64,000 bases of DNA from Karalla daura (Eukaryota > Chordata > Actinopteri > Chaetodontiformes > Leiognathidae), in assembly GCA_029224185.1 (NCBI GenBank), contig CM055192.1:21726739-21790738 (forward strand), given 5' to 3'. This document shows, one piece after another, positions 25,106 through 40,200 of this stretch. How positions within the stretch are numbered: position 1 is the stretch's first letter; each line of letters opens with the position of its first letter. The notes below the pieces were generated by a model. It ran no database searches and had not been told where the DNA came from. It saw only the letters and a list, made by a program, of their open reading frames with translations. Both the position numbers and the translations under genes were made by a program.

Positions 25106-26649
25106 CCTTTGAAATACACATCACACATCAAGATAAAGTTTTGTCATGTTTTTTAGCATCATATACAAATAACAGCTACTCCCCACCAGTGTTCTGGTGA
25201 TGTTTGGCTGCACTGATTCTTCCTTTGACCTCACGTTTGATATGGATATTGCAAAAAGTTATCTCATGAGAGAGTCTGTCCAATCCATTAAAGTAGCAGT
25301 TTCCAAGGTACACCTAGTCTAATTTCCACCTGAGGTTTCTAAAAGTTTCAGGATCATTTACTGGTCATATTGGGGAGTGGAAATGTCTCAGTGGGACTGA
25401 ACAAAACAGCATGACGCTCCACTAGGTTAATTTTCTCTCTGTATCGGGGACCCCAACTCAATCACTGAAACTCATTCCACTAATGGACTCTTGAGTCTTT
25501 ATTAAGGTTGGAAATCCATGTGGTTATTCAGTGAGTTTGCTTTATTTTGTTTTGCTCCAAGTCTTTATCCAATTTGTTCTCCATGTTGCAAAAAATAAAG
25601 ACCTGACGATCAATGTCGCCTTTGCAATAAAAAAAAAATAATCCAGGGAATGTTTTTAGATGCAGTCAGCCTTTAAATAATAAATCAATCGGCGCTCCCT
25701 TAAGGGCAACCTTTTCCCATCTCTGGAGGCTGTGGTCCCAGCTGTGCCGTGCTCCAGGTCCTGGGAACAAAAGCCCAGCGAGCCAGGAACGCCAACCTGC
25801 CTGCCACAAAATGATTCCCAGTGAAGATTTTATCTGAAGCATCCAGCGGCTCAGCTTCAGGAAGCAGGTGGTATTTGATCGAAATCTCATACTGAATAGA
25901 GGCACGGCATCGACAGATTGGAGGACCAACAGGTGACCACCAACCATGGGAACGGACGACGGAAAATCCAATTTCATGAGAGTCATCGTGACTCCCTCAG
26001 TCCAGGGTGTTTTTCCCTGCCTTTGCTACATGTTTGCTGGTGGCAGGCTCCAGTTGCTCCCTACAACACCTTTAAGGTATGTAACATGATGGATGGAAGG
26101 AATAATTGCACTGTTAGTCCACAACTGTTTGTAACTCCATGACAGATAAAACTAATTAAATTGGAGTTGAGGCTAGTTCTGAGTCGGACAATACAAGTAA
26201 TCATAGTAGCAAATCATGAACCTAGAACATACTGGAAGGGTCAGTATATTCTATTCTGTGAATACATAACTATATGAGATACAATCATCGAGGACTACAG
26301 AAACCAGAAAATAATATTTTTTTGAGGCCAAGATCAGAGAATGTTGACTTCATTTATTGAAATCGATTGACAAAGTAGTTGTCAATCATTTTCTAAGTCT
26401 ATTAATCGATTAGTTGTTGCAGGTCTATATGAGACTATCCATACGTAATAACTACACTACACTCTATAAAAGCCAGCACAAAAGTCCTAAGGGGCTGTTT
26501 TATAGAACGCACAGGCTCCAAATACATGCTAATAAATCAAAATAAAATCTGTTCCACAGCAGAAAGCTTCTTTCAGGACGATCTGCTGGTTCTTTGCTGA
26601 TGTAAAAAGAGACACACCAAATTTAAATGTAATGTAAATGATATTACTT

Positions 26650-26960
26650 ATTATTCAGGCCCATCTGTTGAGCTGCGTGGCCCCAGACGCAGGCTGCGCA
26701 TTGTGCGTGATCCTCTCAGCTGACCTCATTGTTTCTCCGGGCCACGTCAGGACCTCCAGCTTAATGGGGTGACATCAGTGTTTAGGCCTGATTAACGTCC
26801 CTCAATGTCATTTGTCATGGAAAGACAGAGAGCACGCTTATCTGGGCCACTCGCCGCAACTCGCCCCCGTGACGCTAAAAGTTTGGAGTCGATGTGGCGC
26901 TGAGCACAGATAAAAGGTCACTTTATCCGTGAGATCACAGCAACGGAAATGTTAGCAACT
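26650..26960. promoter_or_regulatory. Complex repeat-free block, possible conserved non-coding element
   Basis: Complex sequence between AT-rich simple DNA, ending in cagataaaaggtcacttt with GATAA- and AGGTCA-type words. No coding frame. Speculative. Confidence 0.2.
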
Positions 26961-29734
26961 CTCTCGGTAAACAGAGAGAGAGAGAGAGGCTAAACGAGGT
27001 GACTGGAACTTCACAATCCTTCATTTACTCACAAGCTCTCCCTCGCTGGAGCTATTCATGAAGAAGAAGCTCTTGTGTTTAGTTTTTTTTTTTTTTTTTG
27101 CAGGAGCTGTGCCCCAAAAGAGCCAAACTCAAGGAGGAACTTGTGAGGGAAAAGAAAGGATGAGAGGAAGGAAGAGAGAGCGAGAAATACAGAGAGAGAG
27201 GGAGAGAGGGGACTAATCCCATTAGGGTGGCAGCTAAATGATTTGTTCCACTGGGAGAAGGGGAGATAAAAAGGTATGTGTGGAGAAGGAGGGACAGGAT
27301 GGGGGGGGCTTTTTTAGGGAGGATGACAGCAGCGATGAGACCCAAATCTCATCCGAAAGGAAAACCTTTTGCCTCTCCTCTCCTCTCTCTCTCTCTCCCT
27401 CCCTTTTCCCGTTCGTGGCCCCCCGCTTCCTCAATCACAGCGCTCAGAGCTGTCCGCATGGCACTCGAGGCCCGAATTTGAAAGTCTAATTTCCTCCCAA
27501 GGGGAAAGTGATGAGGAAATATAAGAACAAAGAGAGAAAAGAGCGCACAGAGCTGGTGACACGCCAGATTCGGCCGCCACGCCGTGACCCACAAAGGATA
27601 AATAAAACTTTCCAAAACGAGCTTAAGAAAGTCTCTTTATCTGCCTCTCCGCAGACAATCTGACAACACAAACAAGCTCCAGCTGATTATTAATAAGATC
27701 GGACAAAACTGCTGACGTGCTGCACAGGCTACCCCCCTGTGAGGACGACAGATGTCAAACAAAGAACTGGGTATTACAACAAAATTAACACAGACACGCA
27801 GAGCCAAAAGCACTGGTTTGAGCCCTTTAAGGCAATGGAGTGGGAATGGAGTATTTCTCCCTGTTTGCTACCGACAAGATAGAAGCTATGGAGCACAGGT
27901 GCCATCAGATGCCGTTTTTAAGATCATTTTACAACTAATTTTATGTTTCTACACCAATCTGGCATCCCTTTATGATTATAAAGGGATTAAACTTAACTCT
28001 GATTGGCCGTCTTGTGTGCAACTCACATGAATGATAATGTGACTTTACGGTCTTTGTTTTCCACCTGGGAATTGAGTAGAGCCAAAGTTGAAAACTCTGT
28101 CTAGGTTTCCTTTGCATGATGGGCTAACAGTAGAAGTCAAAATAGTCAAAAACAAGAAAATAAATCTCTTAAAATGTGGTAAAACAACCGTAAACCTGTT
28201 TCTCAACATCGGCAACGCCAACAAAAAGGTGTGATACCCACCCTTGCACGTACACATGGAAAAACACAAAGTGTGAGGTGTGTCCCTCACCAGACACTTG
28301 GGCAGTTTCCATTCTCCAAGTCGGGACAACAAAGCATCTCCAGGCCGTCATACAGTGAACCCCAACAGCTTCAGGAAGTCATTAAAAACAAGCAAATGGC
28401 TTCAGAGGCTGTCAAGCGCCTCCAGGTGCACCACACACAGTACAGCCTCCCTACGGAGACTAAAGGTTTCAGTTCTGAAGTTGCAGAATAATCAGATTAA
28501 ACCGAGTGAGGAACATATAACTTTTGAGAAGTTAAATGCTGAATATTTAAAGGATTGTAGGTATTGTTTGGACATGGGTCAGGACCCGGGCGACTCAGTA
28601 ACACGGCTGAACTCTTTAAAATGTGCCAAACGTCGTATTAGTCTGCATTAGTTTGAGCTCCGTGTCCAACAAACCGCAGGCCGAGTGTTGACCTGCGCCA
28701 CTGAAACGATTAGTCCATTAACCAATTAGCTGATCAACAGCAAATCAATTGTTTAAGTGGTTTAACAAACACAAAAGACAAGCGGCTTTTCTCCTTTTAG
28801 ATAATTGGTCAATGGATATCGTTGGGTTTGTTGGCCGATTGTGGGTCACTGGACACTCCACAGACTGAATGCTTAAACAAACCAACCCATAGCGCAAATA
28901 ATTTGGATTATCAACAGCCAATTAAACAATTAATATGCGACCATTTCTGTATTTCTCTGAAGTTTCACATGTAAAAGCTCTTCTATTACCAGCATTCACT
29001 TTGTCTCTTGTTGTACCACGTCACAGTTGCTCACACGAAACCTTTCTTCATCACGGTCCAAGCGTTTGAAAAAATAAAAACGTGCGGATTCCCAGCCGTC
29101 GGGGAGCAGAGGAAGCTGTGGGACTAACTAATGACTTCCGCATCATCCTTTTCATTATCTTGGCCTCGGCTCGCGGTCACCGGGGTCAAAGGCTACAAAA
29201 ACAGTAGCGTGCCTTCGTAGGTAGAGAGCGGCGCACTGTATTGTGAGGGGTGAGGGAGGGTGAGGCTGGGGGGTGGAGGGGGGTGAGGCTGGGGTGGGGG
29301 GGTGGTGTCTTCCCAGTGGGAGTCATCCTGCTGGACAATGGCAGACACATTCCACTGGAAACACTGTGGCATTATGGCCGCCCTCTGTTTTGGTGGAAGT
29401 GGGGATCCTCCCGGCGAACAAGGGGATTAACTCGCATGGCATTCTGGGAATTTTCACCTTTGGGAACGATTCAGCAACGGGAGGTGGAGGGGTAGTTTGG
29501 GGGGGTGGAGAAAAACAATTTGTTCAGTGTTGTCGGAATTATTCAGGATCACTTTTTATTGCTTGTAAAATACTTGTTTTCCCAGAGTTTCATAAAACTC
29601 AAATTGTAAGTGTCACAAAGTTGGGCTGTACTTGGAGGTCAGAAACAGCTGAATTTATCAGTTTCAATTGGAATATCATCATGAAGATGAAAAGGATAAT
29701 AGAAAACTATAACCAGCTATAACACCAAAAGGGT

Positions 29735-29890
29735 AATGGCATCCCTCTCCATCTTCAAGGAGCTCTTTGAGATCCATCTCTTCCAAGATCATCTCCTCTC
29801 CCAACTTGCACTCCAGACCCATCTCCTCTTAACTAGTGCTTAAACTTCACACTTGCACTAGTACTTGCACTACTGTGGTGGTCTAACAAC
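29735..29890 (+). repeat. Possible LINE-type 3' end relic
   Basis: The run ctctttgagatccatctctt, followed by repeated ttgcact words, resembles the last codons and tail of a fish non-LTR element. Highly degenerate. Confidence 0.3.
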
Positions 29891-31946
29891 AGCAGTTCCT
29901 TGGTCAGCAACAGTTCCTGCATACAACACTAAAAGAGCATTGAAATCCCATGATGATTGCATTTGTTGCAATGTACATCAAAATGAGTACAAAGAAAAGT
30001 GTAAGTCTAGATGTTGCTTGTAAACAAGTGAAAAATCGACTTTGAACCTTCAATCTGAGGTGCAGAGATGCAGTGTCAAGCTTGAAACAGATGCTTTATG
30101 GGGATGGTTTTGTACATACGGACAATTGGACGGCCCGTTGAGTCTTTACAGATCCTAGCCTCGCCGCCAGTCCCTAATAAACAGACAGACACGGCCCAGA
30201 AGGCGCTGTGTGTGAACAAATATTGACCCGAGGGCTGAGCCGCGCTCTGCTATTATTTCAGCCACGCTGGAGGGCAGGAACAAGCGGGCGTCTGCTCCGA
30301 TGGAGAGCTCCGGTGGCAGATGTCACTGAATATGCAAAGCAGACGGGAGAGGAAGGAAGCGTGGCTGTATCAACAACCAGCGGCTGACAAACGTATGCGA
30401 CAAAGATTAATTTGTCAGATCTGTGACCGAAAGCTGATGAAGGAACGCGAGACCGTAGCCGTGCCCGGAGTTTTATTAAAGGTCTCTTCCAAACATGAGC
30501 TCAGTGGAAAAAGGGTCATCACCACTCTGTACGGCCACATAAACAGCATTCAGGCAGAAAATAACCACCGTGAACAACTTAATGTTATATCAATAAATGC
30601 AATAAAAGTCTCGCAGTAGCACGGCCCTATTAGACTTGACTGGTAATTTACCTTTTAAAGCACCACTCTTCAACACTCTGAGCTGAGCCAAGTAACAAAA
30701 AGGGGGGAGACTGCTTATTTTATCTGGATAACACTTTATCGACAATTGCAGCCTTTTGGCTGATTCTGGTGCTTTGGCAGCGTTGACGCGAGAGCGTACG
30801 GTTACAGTATGTTAAAATCATCATCCTGCAGCGGCCCGTGCCAACGACTCAAACGCCGGAGCCAGTTATTACAGGAGCAAGCAGCAGCTCTCCTATTTGA
30901 ATACAGAAAGCAGGCCGACTTGCTGCGGCCTGCAGAACTGGTTTGGTGATGAGTATCTCGGTGGCACGCCGCCATCTGTTGAGACTGGTCTGTGATCCAC
31001 GGAGAAATTGGGAGGAAATTGTGTGTGACACCTGATGAAAGTGATGACAGCGTGATCGTGGACGCGCTGTGGATGGATTCCTATGTGCAATCACACGTTT
31101 CAACAGTCGGCTGACAACAATACGCTCGGTGGATCAAATGGGGCGACCTACAATGGAAACCCCCTTTTCACCTTGGCTTTTGAGGGTCTAGTCCTGGCCA
31201 CAGATGTCCAGCAGGTCCTAAAACATCCGCACATCCTCATTCATATATAGATTTTGGTTACTGAAGTGTGACATGTAATACGAGCGTGACCACTGCGAGG
31301 CAGATGTTTCCAGTCAAATGTCAGTGTACTTGCTCCTGGTTCTTCCTCCGTGTGTGATCCTGCATACAAGGCTGTACAGTATGTGTACACACTCCAGACG
31401 TGCATCACTCCGATTACCAATTAGCTGCTAAGCTCCTTCAAAAAGCTAACAACATCTGACTGACGACTGAAGACGTGCCTAAGGAGAGATCACATCATTT
31501 GTCAAACTGATTGCAAATTGTGGGTGAACTCACGATTCTTCTGATGAAACCGACGTTCCATAGCTTCTATGTATATCAGAGAAGCATTCAACCACCCACC
31601 TGCCTTTAAGACTCTAATAGAGACAGTTTGTTATGTGCAGTGCATGCTTGTAATCTGCATATGAAGGGAGGCTGAACCAAAGCAAAATTCTCCTTAAAAC
31701 GCACAAATGTGTGCTCTCCACTCCTAGAGGGGAGAGGAAGGGAGAGGAAGGGAGAGGAGGGGGGAGGAGAAGGGGTGGGGGGGATCATGGGATAGGGTCG
31801 GGGAACTTGTGGCCGGCGTCGCCATGGCGACCTGCCCCACACTTTGTGGAAACTGAAACCTGAGAGGGCGCAGCGCCATTGTGGATCTGACTCCTGCACC
31901 GACAATACCGGCAATAAGGATGGAAGACGCACACAAATAACCCCAG

Positions 31947-31947
<1 letters not shown>

Positions 31948-31979
<32 letters not shown>
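31948..31979. repeat. (AC)n microsatellite
   Basis: Perfect AC repeat of about 16 units, ending in ATATAAATA. Confidence 0.95.
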
Positions 31980-31982
<3 letters not shown>

Positions 31983-32094
31983 AATAAAATTATTACACAC
32001 TGCCTCAATCATCCAATGTGCTAATTACAGATGGCTCGAAACATTTCCCCCCCTCTTTAATTAACAGAGCCTCATATTAAAACCCCCCTCCCTC

Positions 32095-32284
<190 letters not shown>

Positions 32285-34286
32285 GCAGACAGCTGGCCCT
32301 CCATGTGCACAGTAGCTTCACCCACAGCAGATACGATCACTGGTGTCACCGGGGAGTCAATCTCCACTGTAAACAAAGCCCCGCTGACCGCAAGAGGAAA
32401 TCATTTACTGCTGCACTTTGACAGTTTGGTGAGAAACGCCCAGCCTTCCTCAAGAAGATGTTTATACACACACAGTCGGAGGTGGCACACAGGTTTGGGA
32501 TTTGAGGATTACTTCAGAGACCGTCTCGCTCACCCGACTGTGCTGTTTCTGAACAATGAGTATGAAAAAAAAGACAAAAACATTAACATTTCTACAACTG
32601 GAGAAAAAAAAGTGTCTGATCAGGAGATGATTTCCAATGTAAATAAAGCCACGAGAAATGTGTTTGAAGAGCTTGACAGACTTAACTTCAACTAAGCAGA
32701 AGCCTCAATTGCAGCTCACCCAGCTTCTTCTGATGCATTTCACAGAGATTGCGATAAAGAAATTGTATAATCTTATCAGATGCTAAGTCAGGCTCATTTA
32801 AGTTCATTTTAGTAATCATAAAACTAAAGCAAGACAAGATCATGTGTCCCTTTTGTTTGTCCTTCATCTCCAGAAGTTAAAAGTTTAAAGCTCAGGGGGA
32901 AAAAAATAAAAATAAAAGGAGTTTCTAACCAAAAAAAAGGCTGAAGCTGCCATCCAAACATGATCATTCAGTGAAAATCACTGTGGAAAACACACATATG
33001 CCTACACTCTTCCCCTTAGACATATGGCTATGTATCCCTAAAGGCACCAAGGCTCCTACAAACAAAGCAGACTACCATAAAGTTCATGCACAACGATATG
33101 TCTCAGTTGTGCTTGTTAATCGTCATTCTCACCATCTTCTTCGAGGAAGAGGTCATGACCTCCACCTGGGTCGAAACGGCCACAGCAGCAATCTCGCAGA
33201 GCAATTTCCCCGAGCGTGCGGCTAATAACTTCCACAAGGACGCAGACTTTCTTCCCCGACTCGCACATTAACTTTATCTGATGAGACGTGACCACCGCAT
33301 CCCCAGCACTGAGCGGGCCAACGGTCATGGACTGGTTCCAGGTGGTCTGAGTGGGTATTTACTGGAAAGTATGTCTCCGCATCCACGCACACACGCAACA
33401 GCTCTGCTGGATGAAGCTGTCGGAAACACGATGGCCGAGCGTAAACTCTTGCATGCTGCAACAAGGACTTTTGGTGCGTGACAGGACATCGAGTAGTTAG
33501 AGTAAAATAGAGCCTCTGCATAACAAACGTACAATATATTTATATCTGTTTGAAATGTCATCCCACAAACAAACTGCAGTCTCAGGCAATCACGCACATT
33601 TCTTGGATCCCTTTTTAAGCACCATAAACCGCACATAGATAAATAAGAAACCAAAACGAGACATGTTAAAATAAGCAGAATTGGCCAGTTTCGAGGCCTA
33701 AACGCCTAAAATACGTTTTCACACAGCTGCACGTACCAGCCAGCGAGTCTGAGCCCCGACCTGTAGAAAGAACAGCAGCTGTAGTAGCTGTAGCTGTGAC
33801 AGACTGCACCCTGGAACCACCTCGCATCTCCTCATAGAGCTGAGGTTTCTCCATTCACAGAATAAGAAGTCATTACAATAGGTTCCTTTCCGAACAACAA
33901 AGAACAGACTGTGTCACAGTCATAACACAATGTGTTGTCTATGCTGGAGGTTCGCAGTCATCTCTAGCACAAGGATAAGAGATGCTGTGTTCCCCCGAAC
34001 GCCCAAACTATGAATAAAACAACGTGTTGCCCTCAGAGGGTAATGTGAATCCAGCCCTGCAGCAGCTTTAAGAACTTGAAGACACCCTAAAGAGTCCAAA
34101 GACGTGTTCCCCCTCCACTCACCTTCCTGAGCTCTCAGAGACCCTCTGTGAGTGCATCTCCCCGAGCTGCAGACACAGCCACAGCTCCAGCTCCAGAGGA
34201 GTCGTCCCACTGAGGACTGAGGGATTAACACAGAGACGTCACCCGGCACTGTCTCGCACAGCAGAGCACGGGCCAATCACAACACA

Positions 34287-34455
<169 letters not shown>

Positions 34456-37094
34456 ACCTGACAATACCAGCCAGCGAGAGGCAGTGTAATATGAGGAGCC
34501 CGGAGAGTCACGGGTCGAGGGTCTGGGCTCCTCTCAGCCGTAAACCGTGGCATCCTTGGCACCAGAGCGGACGATGGGAGTGTGGAGAATTTGGGGACGT
34601 TTCCAACAACCACTGAGTGAAAGAAGAGATGTACGTAGATAGACTTTTGTTTTGTTTTGTTTGTTTGTTTTTAATCTGAAGTCCATCTCACTATCCAGTG
34701 GTGACTCTGGAATCTGTTGTTGCCTCAAGGTTATAGTGGTCATCATCAGTTTCATCAGCAACAAGTACTTCTTTGCTCATAATGCTATTATTTTAAAAGA
34801 AATATTAACATCATCACATTTTCCTAAAATGTGAAATTTGCCCCACACTGCTCCTCTGTAGCCATCCTCTGAAGTGACACAAGGAGAATATGACATAGCA
34901 ATGCTGGGTAGTAATTCACAGTGGATTTTTTGAAATATGTTAGTATTTGATCTAAACATAATGGACATCTTGTGAGCCTGGAGATGCTGCTCAAATTTGC
35001 TTGAAGAGCAGAAATGCAGCATGACGTCAAACAAACAAGCCAAGACAAAATGAGGAGCAGCCACTTCTGTCATGGACATGACTTTCATGCACCGAGTGTG
35101 ATATGAGTTGGAAAACTGAACTTTATGCCACCCAAGAAACATGAAAAACAAGCAAATGAAACTACAAAATGGAAAACCAGACCACAAAACATTCCAACAT
35201 ATAAAACATTTAAACAATCTAATTGCACAAAGAAGCAGATCACAACTTTTCAAAGCTTCATGCTCCAGAAGATGAGCTGCTCAGAGGAGATGTTTAAACT
35301 GTGTCTGCTATCTTAATTAAAGCAGCCACAGCTTCAGCTACATATGGTGCACACCCTGTCACTGAGGAGGAGATCATCAAAGCCTCAGAGCCTCAACACA
35401 TTCATTATCATCAATCTGCAACAAATCTGAGCCAAAGTATCAAAGACAGGTTAGATTTAAGAATCTCACTCTCATGCGTTCAGTTGTTAGAGCAGGGTTA
35501 TTTTAGTTGGATACTTGCCATTTACTGATATTACTTACTGAAATGCCTCCTTGAGGCACAAAACAAGTCTCACTAAACACCACAGTTTCACTAAATCTTT
35601 GCTTTTTTTGGGTGGGGGGCGGTTATAATGCTATGCAAACAATTTGGTGCACACAACATGTCATGTTCAGTGCACATGCAATCCTAGTGAGATCTGGCTT
35701 TATTCAATCAGATTGCACTTCTTGTGAAAACGTTTCGACCTGACTGGCAAAGTCTGTGCATGCCTGCATAGCTGAGGGATTATCACAGTATCAGCCGGGG
35801 CGCTGAGTTCCCTCTGCACCTGTCTTGTCCTGCTTAACGTACAAGAACCGTGCGGGGTTTCCACTCCTCCCTTTTCCACACTACTTGCCCCCTCTCATTC
35901 ACAAGCAGTCCTGGGGGGATAATGACAGGCTGCGAGCCGACGGCTTCCACAGACTGACACTTGGTCCCACTGCAAGCAACCAGGGAGGATTTGAAAATAC
36001 AGGCATGCACAGTTTGGGAGATCTGTTATTTCTGCAGCACCTTTAATGTATGGAGACAAAAGAGGTTCTTGTGCCAAGTTCCTATCACCTGGTTCAGGTG
36101 GTCCATGATCAGCACTTTATGCAAAATGCAGTCTATAATATTTCTAGTAAAGTTCATAATAAAACAATGTTCCTTGCATGTAAATCTCAGCATAACGATT
36201 GAGCCTTAATGCTCCGTTAATTGAGCCCTAATTCTCTCTGATAATGGATGACTATTGTCACCAACATTGCAGGAAACACATAACTTATTATAGTATGTCA
36301 TATGAGAAAGGTTTGCCGAAATGCATCCGAGTCATTCTGCACTGAGAGAGAGTGCAAGGCATCTTCACTGGTTAAAGCAGTGAAAGTAACTGAGCGAGGA
36401 GGAGTTCCCTGTTCTACTCTTTTTTTTGTGGTCAAATGTCAAAACAATAATTTACAGCAAGCCACGTCAGACAGAGTATCTTCCACTACTTCAGGGCATA
36501 TTTTCAAGGTGTAATTTAGTCAATTCAGAGTTGTAAGTAGGTCAAGGTTGTATCTACTATCCAGACGGATATCTAAAGGGGTTCAGATTTAGAAAACATG
36601 GTAGAGCAGCTTTGGAGAAGTGAACTGAAATTTAGGGTGAATATAATTCGCGAGTAAACAAAAGGAATTTGCGAAGGGAAAACATCAATTATTCCGAGTG
36701 ATCGTCTCCGATTTTAAGAGCACATGATGACTGAGAGGAGGCGTGAATGAAAGAAAGGGATTAGCATACCAGGAAACAAAACATCTTTGTGAAATACACT
36801 TCAAGGTTTAGCCGGGGTTAATCCCAGCTACACGGAGAAATACCTCCACTCATTCATGTTTGTCACGACAGTTTCCCTCCCGACGGAAGCCTCACACAAG
36901 CTGAAGCACGCAGGGCCGAGGCATCATACGTGTCTCCACACAGCAAAACCCAGGAGGAAAACCCAGCTACGTCGCAAAACCCTCGACTTCCTTTGAAAAG
37001 ATGGGCACCCAATGGAAGAGGCAGTTTGCGCGTACTCCTTTAGAGGATGCTAACTTAGCTTAGCATCAAGTATAGAAAGCTGTGGAACTAACTT

Positions 37095-37265
37095 TTTTCT
37101 CATTTTCTACCTGTGTCTTTGTGGGTCCTTGGGTTCCCACAGTCCAACACATGCATGTTCAGATCAAATGGAGACAGAGTGAGTGATGTGTGTGCACTGC
37201 AATGGACTAGCGACCAGACCTGTATCCCCTGCCTTTGTCCTACAGCGTGTGTACCATCAGTCAAA
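37095..37265 (+). repeat. Degenerate interspersed repeat, copy 3
   Basis: Contains gggttcccacagtccaacac, an acatgcatgtt word and a cctgtatcccctgccttt block, matching in order the repeats at 9.8, 20.1 and 51.7 kb. Confidence 0.45.
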
Positions 37266-40200
37266 GATCTACAATACCAAAGTTCACACTGGAACTTTTT
37301 TACAGCGTTCATTAGAACGTCTCATATTAAGATCTGTGATCGATAAGTGCAGACCAGACCAGACCAACCCAGAAATCTCCAGAGTCTCCATCTTGGGTCA
37401 TCCTGAACCCTGTTAAGCCTCTAAGCGCTGATTTTAATGGATTTCCAAGCAGTTCTGCCAGAGCTTTGATCACTCAAATAATGACTTCCTAGCAAATTTG
37501 CAAACAATGCGTGGCCATCCTGGCAGCTGCCCCAGGCCCCAGAAAATCTTTTAGGAGGATTGCCGGGAGCTTGACTTTACGTTTTCCAACAAGGTCCCTA
37601 TTTAAAACCTGCTGCATTGCCCATGTAGTTTTAGATTTCACAGGTTTTTGCCTATACACGATCTCTAATCCAACCCATTATCTAACTAAACACATTTCTC
37701 CGTTAAATGCATACTTTAGCACAGCTGTTAGCGTGGCATGCATTTGGCTGGGCAGCGCTGATTGTTTGGTTTAAGTGGATGTGCTATTCAAAGTAGATTT
37801 GATCTTATAATGACAGGGCAGTCACTGAGGCTCGTGTAGGTCTTCATCCCACACTTAAAGACCCCGGCAGCTGTATCAACTCCCTTCACCTCCACGGTCA
37901 AAGGCTGATCCCAGCACGGGTGGTTTCTTCTCCTCAGCTCCAGAGAAAATTCTGCTTTTCAAGCCAAAAAACGTCGTATTTTAAGCCCTGAAACATGCAC
38001 GAGAAGCACAAATGGAGACTCAGGCATCCACAGATGCTCAACCGGAGCTAAAATTACAACTCAGAAGGCCTCTTAGATGAAATTACAGAGCAAACACCGA
38101 GGCACGGCTTCCGCAAAAACTGTACAGCCGCAAGAAAAGCAGGGCCAGATTTGACAGCGCAGCGGGATTTCCAAAATGTGAGGACAACCCGCTCAGACAA
38201 GGCAGTGGAGTGGAAGTCATTTTCTCTAAACAAACTCTGGTGGGACGGGCGTCATAATCACAGGGAGGTGGAGGCCGGGGGGCAACAAATCAGAGCCCAA
38301 GGGGAGGTGGGCGGGTGGGTGGGTGGGTGGGCAGGGGGCAGCTTTGATGGTGTGTGGACAGAGGGGTCGTCTCACCGAGGTGTTAAACCTCTGCCATATG
38401 TGCCCCCACGGGCTGTTAGGAGCGTCCCAACGTGGAGCCAGAGTCGGCCGCTTTAAGCCTGATGTACCACCCGCCGCCAGGCCGCGCGTCCTCCAGATCT
38501 GCTTATGCCGCGTGCGTGGGGAAACCAGTGCGAGGCTGTGGAAAGCTCTGCAGGATGTGAACAATGTACAGATTTAACGCTAAGCTCGTTACAGTGCGGC
38601 AGAGGCCGAGCTCAGAGACGTCAGAGACGTAAACAAGAGGCACGTGGACGCTCTTTCCCGCTCAGAAGATCAGTTCTCAGCAGATTCTATATGAAGCAGA
38701 GCTGCGGTTGAAGTGATTATTTCTGCAGTCGATTAGTCTGTTAGTTTGTTTCCAGGGGCCAATCAGTTGTCTGGACTGTAAACAAGTGGAAAGTGGAATC
38801 CAGGAGAAGTTTCTTGTATACCTTGTTTCGATAATGACTTTAAGAAATTGAGAGAATCAAAATTCTCTGATCTAAGCTTCTTCTTATTGTTTTCTGGTTT
38901 CTTTAGTCACCATGACAGAAAAAAGTGAGGACAAAAATACATATATACATACTTTTTAAATGATACAAATCAGCAAACAGAACTTTCAAAGTGGCCGTCT
39001 CTACATGAGAAAGTGGCAGGAACTTGCATTGAACCTCAGAAGTTGCAGATCTCTACGATCTCTACATTTGTGGAACAAAAAAAATCTGATTTAGGCAGAT
39101 GAACGAAGCCATGTTTGCTGATTTCTGCATTGAGGGATTCTCAGTAATGTGCACACAGAGATAGAAGAGATAGACACCGGCACGGAGAGACACAACGTCC
39201 CACATAGCGAGTGGCCACGGTGGGGGCACAGGAAAACAAGAACAAGCTGCCGAGTCCAAAACAAAAATCTTCAGCTCGGCTGCCAAGGACGGCTGAGCTG
39301 AAAAGAAAACAGTTTTCCAGCCACGATGTTAAGTCAAAACATGGGCCACTAGGAAGCGCTCTTAGCTTAAGGCAGCACAGCCTAATAAAGCAGCTGTGCA
39401 GGAAATCCCACCTTAAAGACGACTTGAATTCCTCTGGTCTGCTCCACTCAGAGCCACAATGTTGGCCATCTGAGAAAATCTGTCGCTCTGCACATGTTCA
39501 GAAAGAGCGACCATTAAGATGATTAGAGATTTCCATATCCTTCCTTTGACCAGTTTTAGTTTGATGAGGATGTCATTTCAATACACTGAACCCAATCACA
39601 CTGACATATTAATCTCTGGTTATCCAAGACAAATGTACCGAACAATACTGGAGTCGAGAGTGGGCCCAGCTGTGGAAAAAAAAAGCACTGAAAAAGAATC
39701 TTTTTGAAGAAGATATGATATTTTCTCCCAAAGTGACCGTACAAAAGCTCACCGGGTTCACTGAAGCCGCACCAGGCCGGTGCTTTTCTGACTGAAGGAA
39801 TGCTTTGTCTGGGCTCCCGCATGAAAGCACTGTTTGTAATCTCTATTCTTATTACACCCAAGTGTAGAAAAATGGATTCAGGGCTACGCCAAAAAGTGCC
39901 ACAGTGGAAGCCAAAGAATTTCATTAAAGCACGGTGACAGGGCTCATATTCTTCCACCCTTGACATATCAATTCAGAGCTTTATCTCTAAAGGGGGCAAA
40001 GTGGAAAAGCCTCTAAGCACAGGAGAAGATGAAGAGCCCTCTGTTTGATCCAAGCTCCTCTCTGGCACAATGGGGACCACCATCCAGGTCTGACTGACTA
40101 TACCCCCCCCCTTTTTTTATTCTAATCCCCCAAAAATTCTTCAGTGAGGAAAAAAGGTGGATGCAAAGTAATCCAGGAGAGGAGAGGGAGGAAGAACTGT

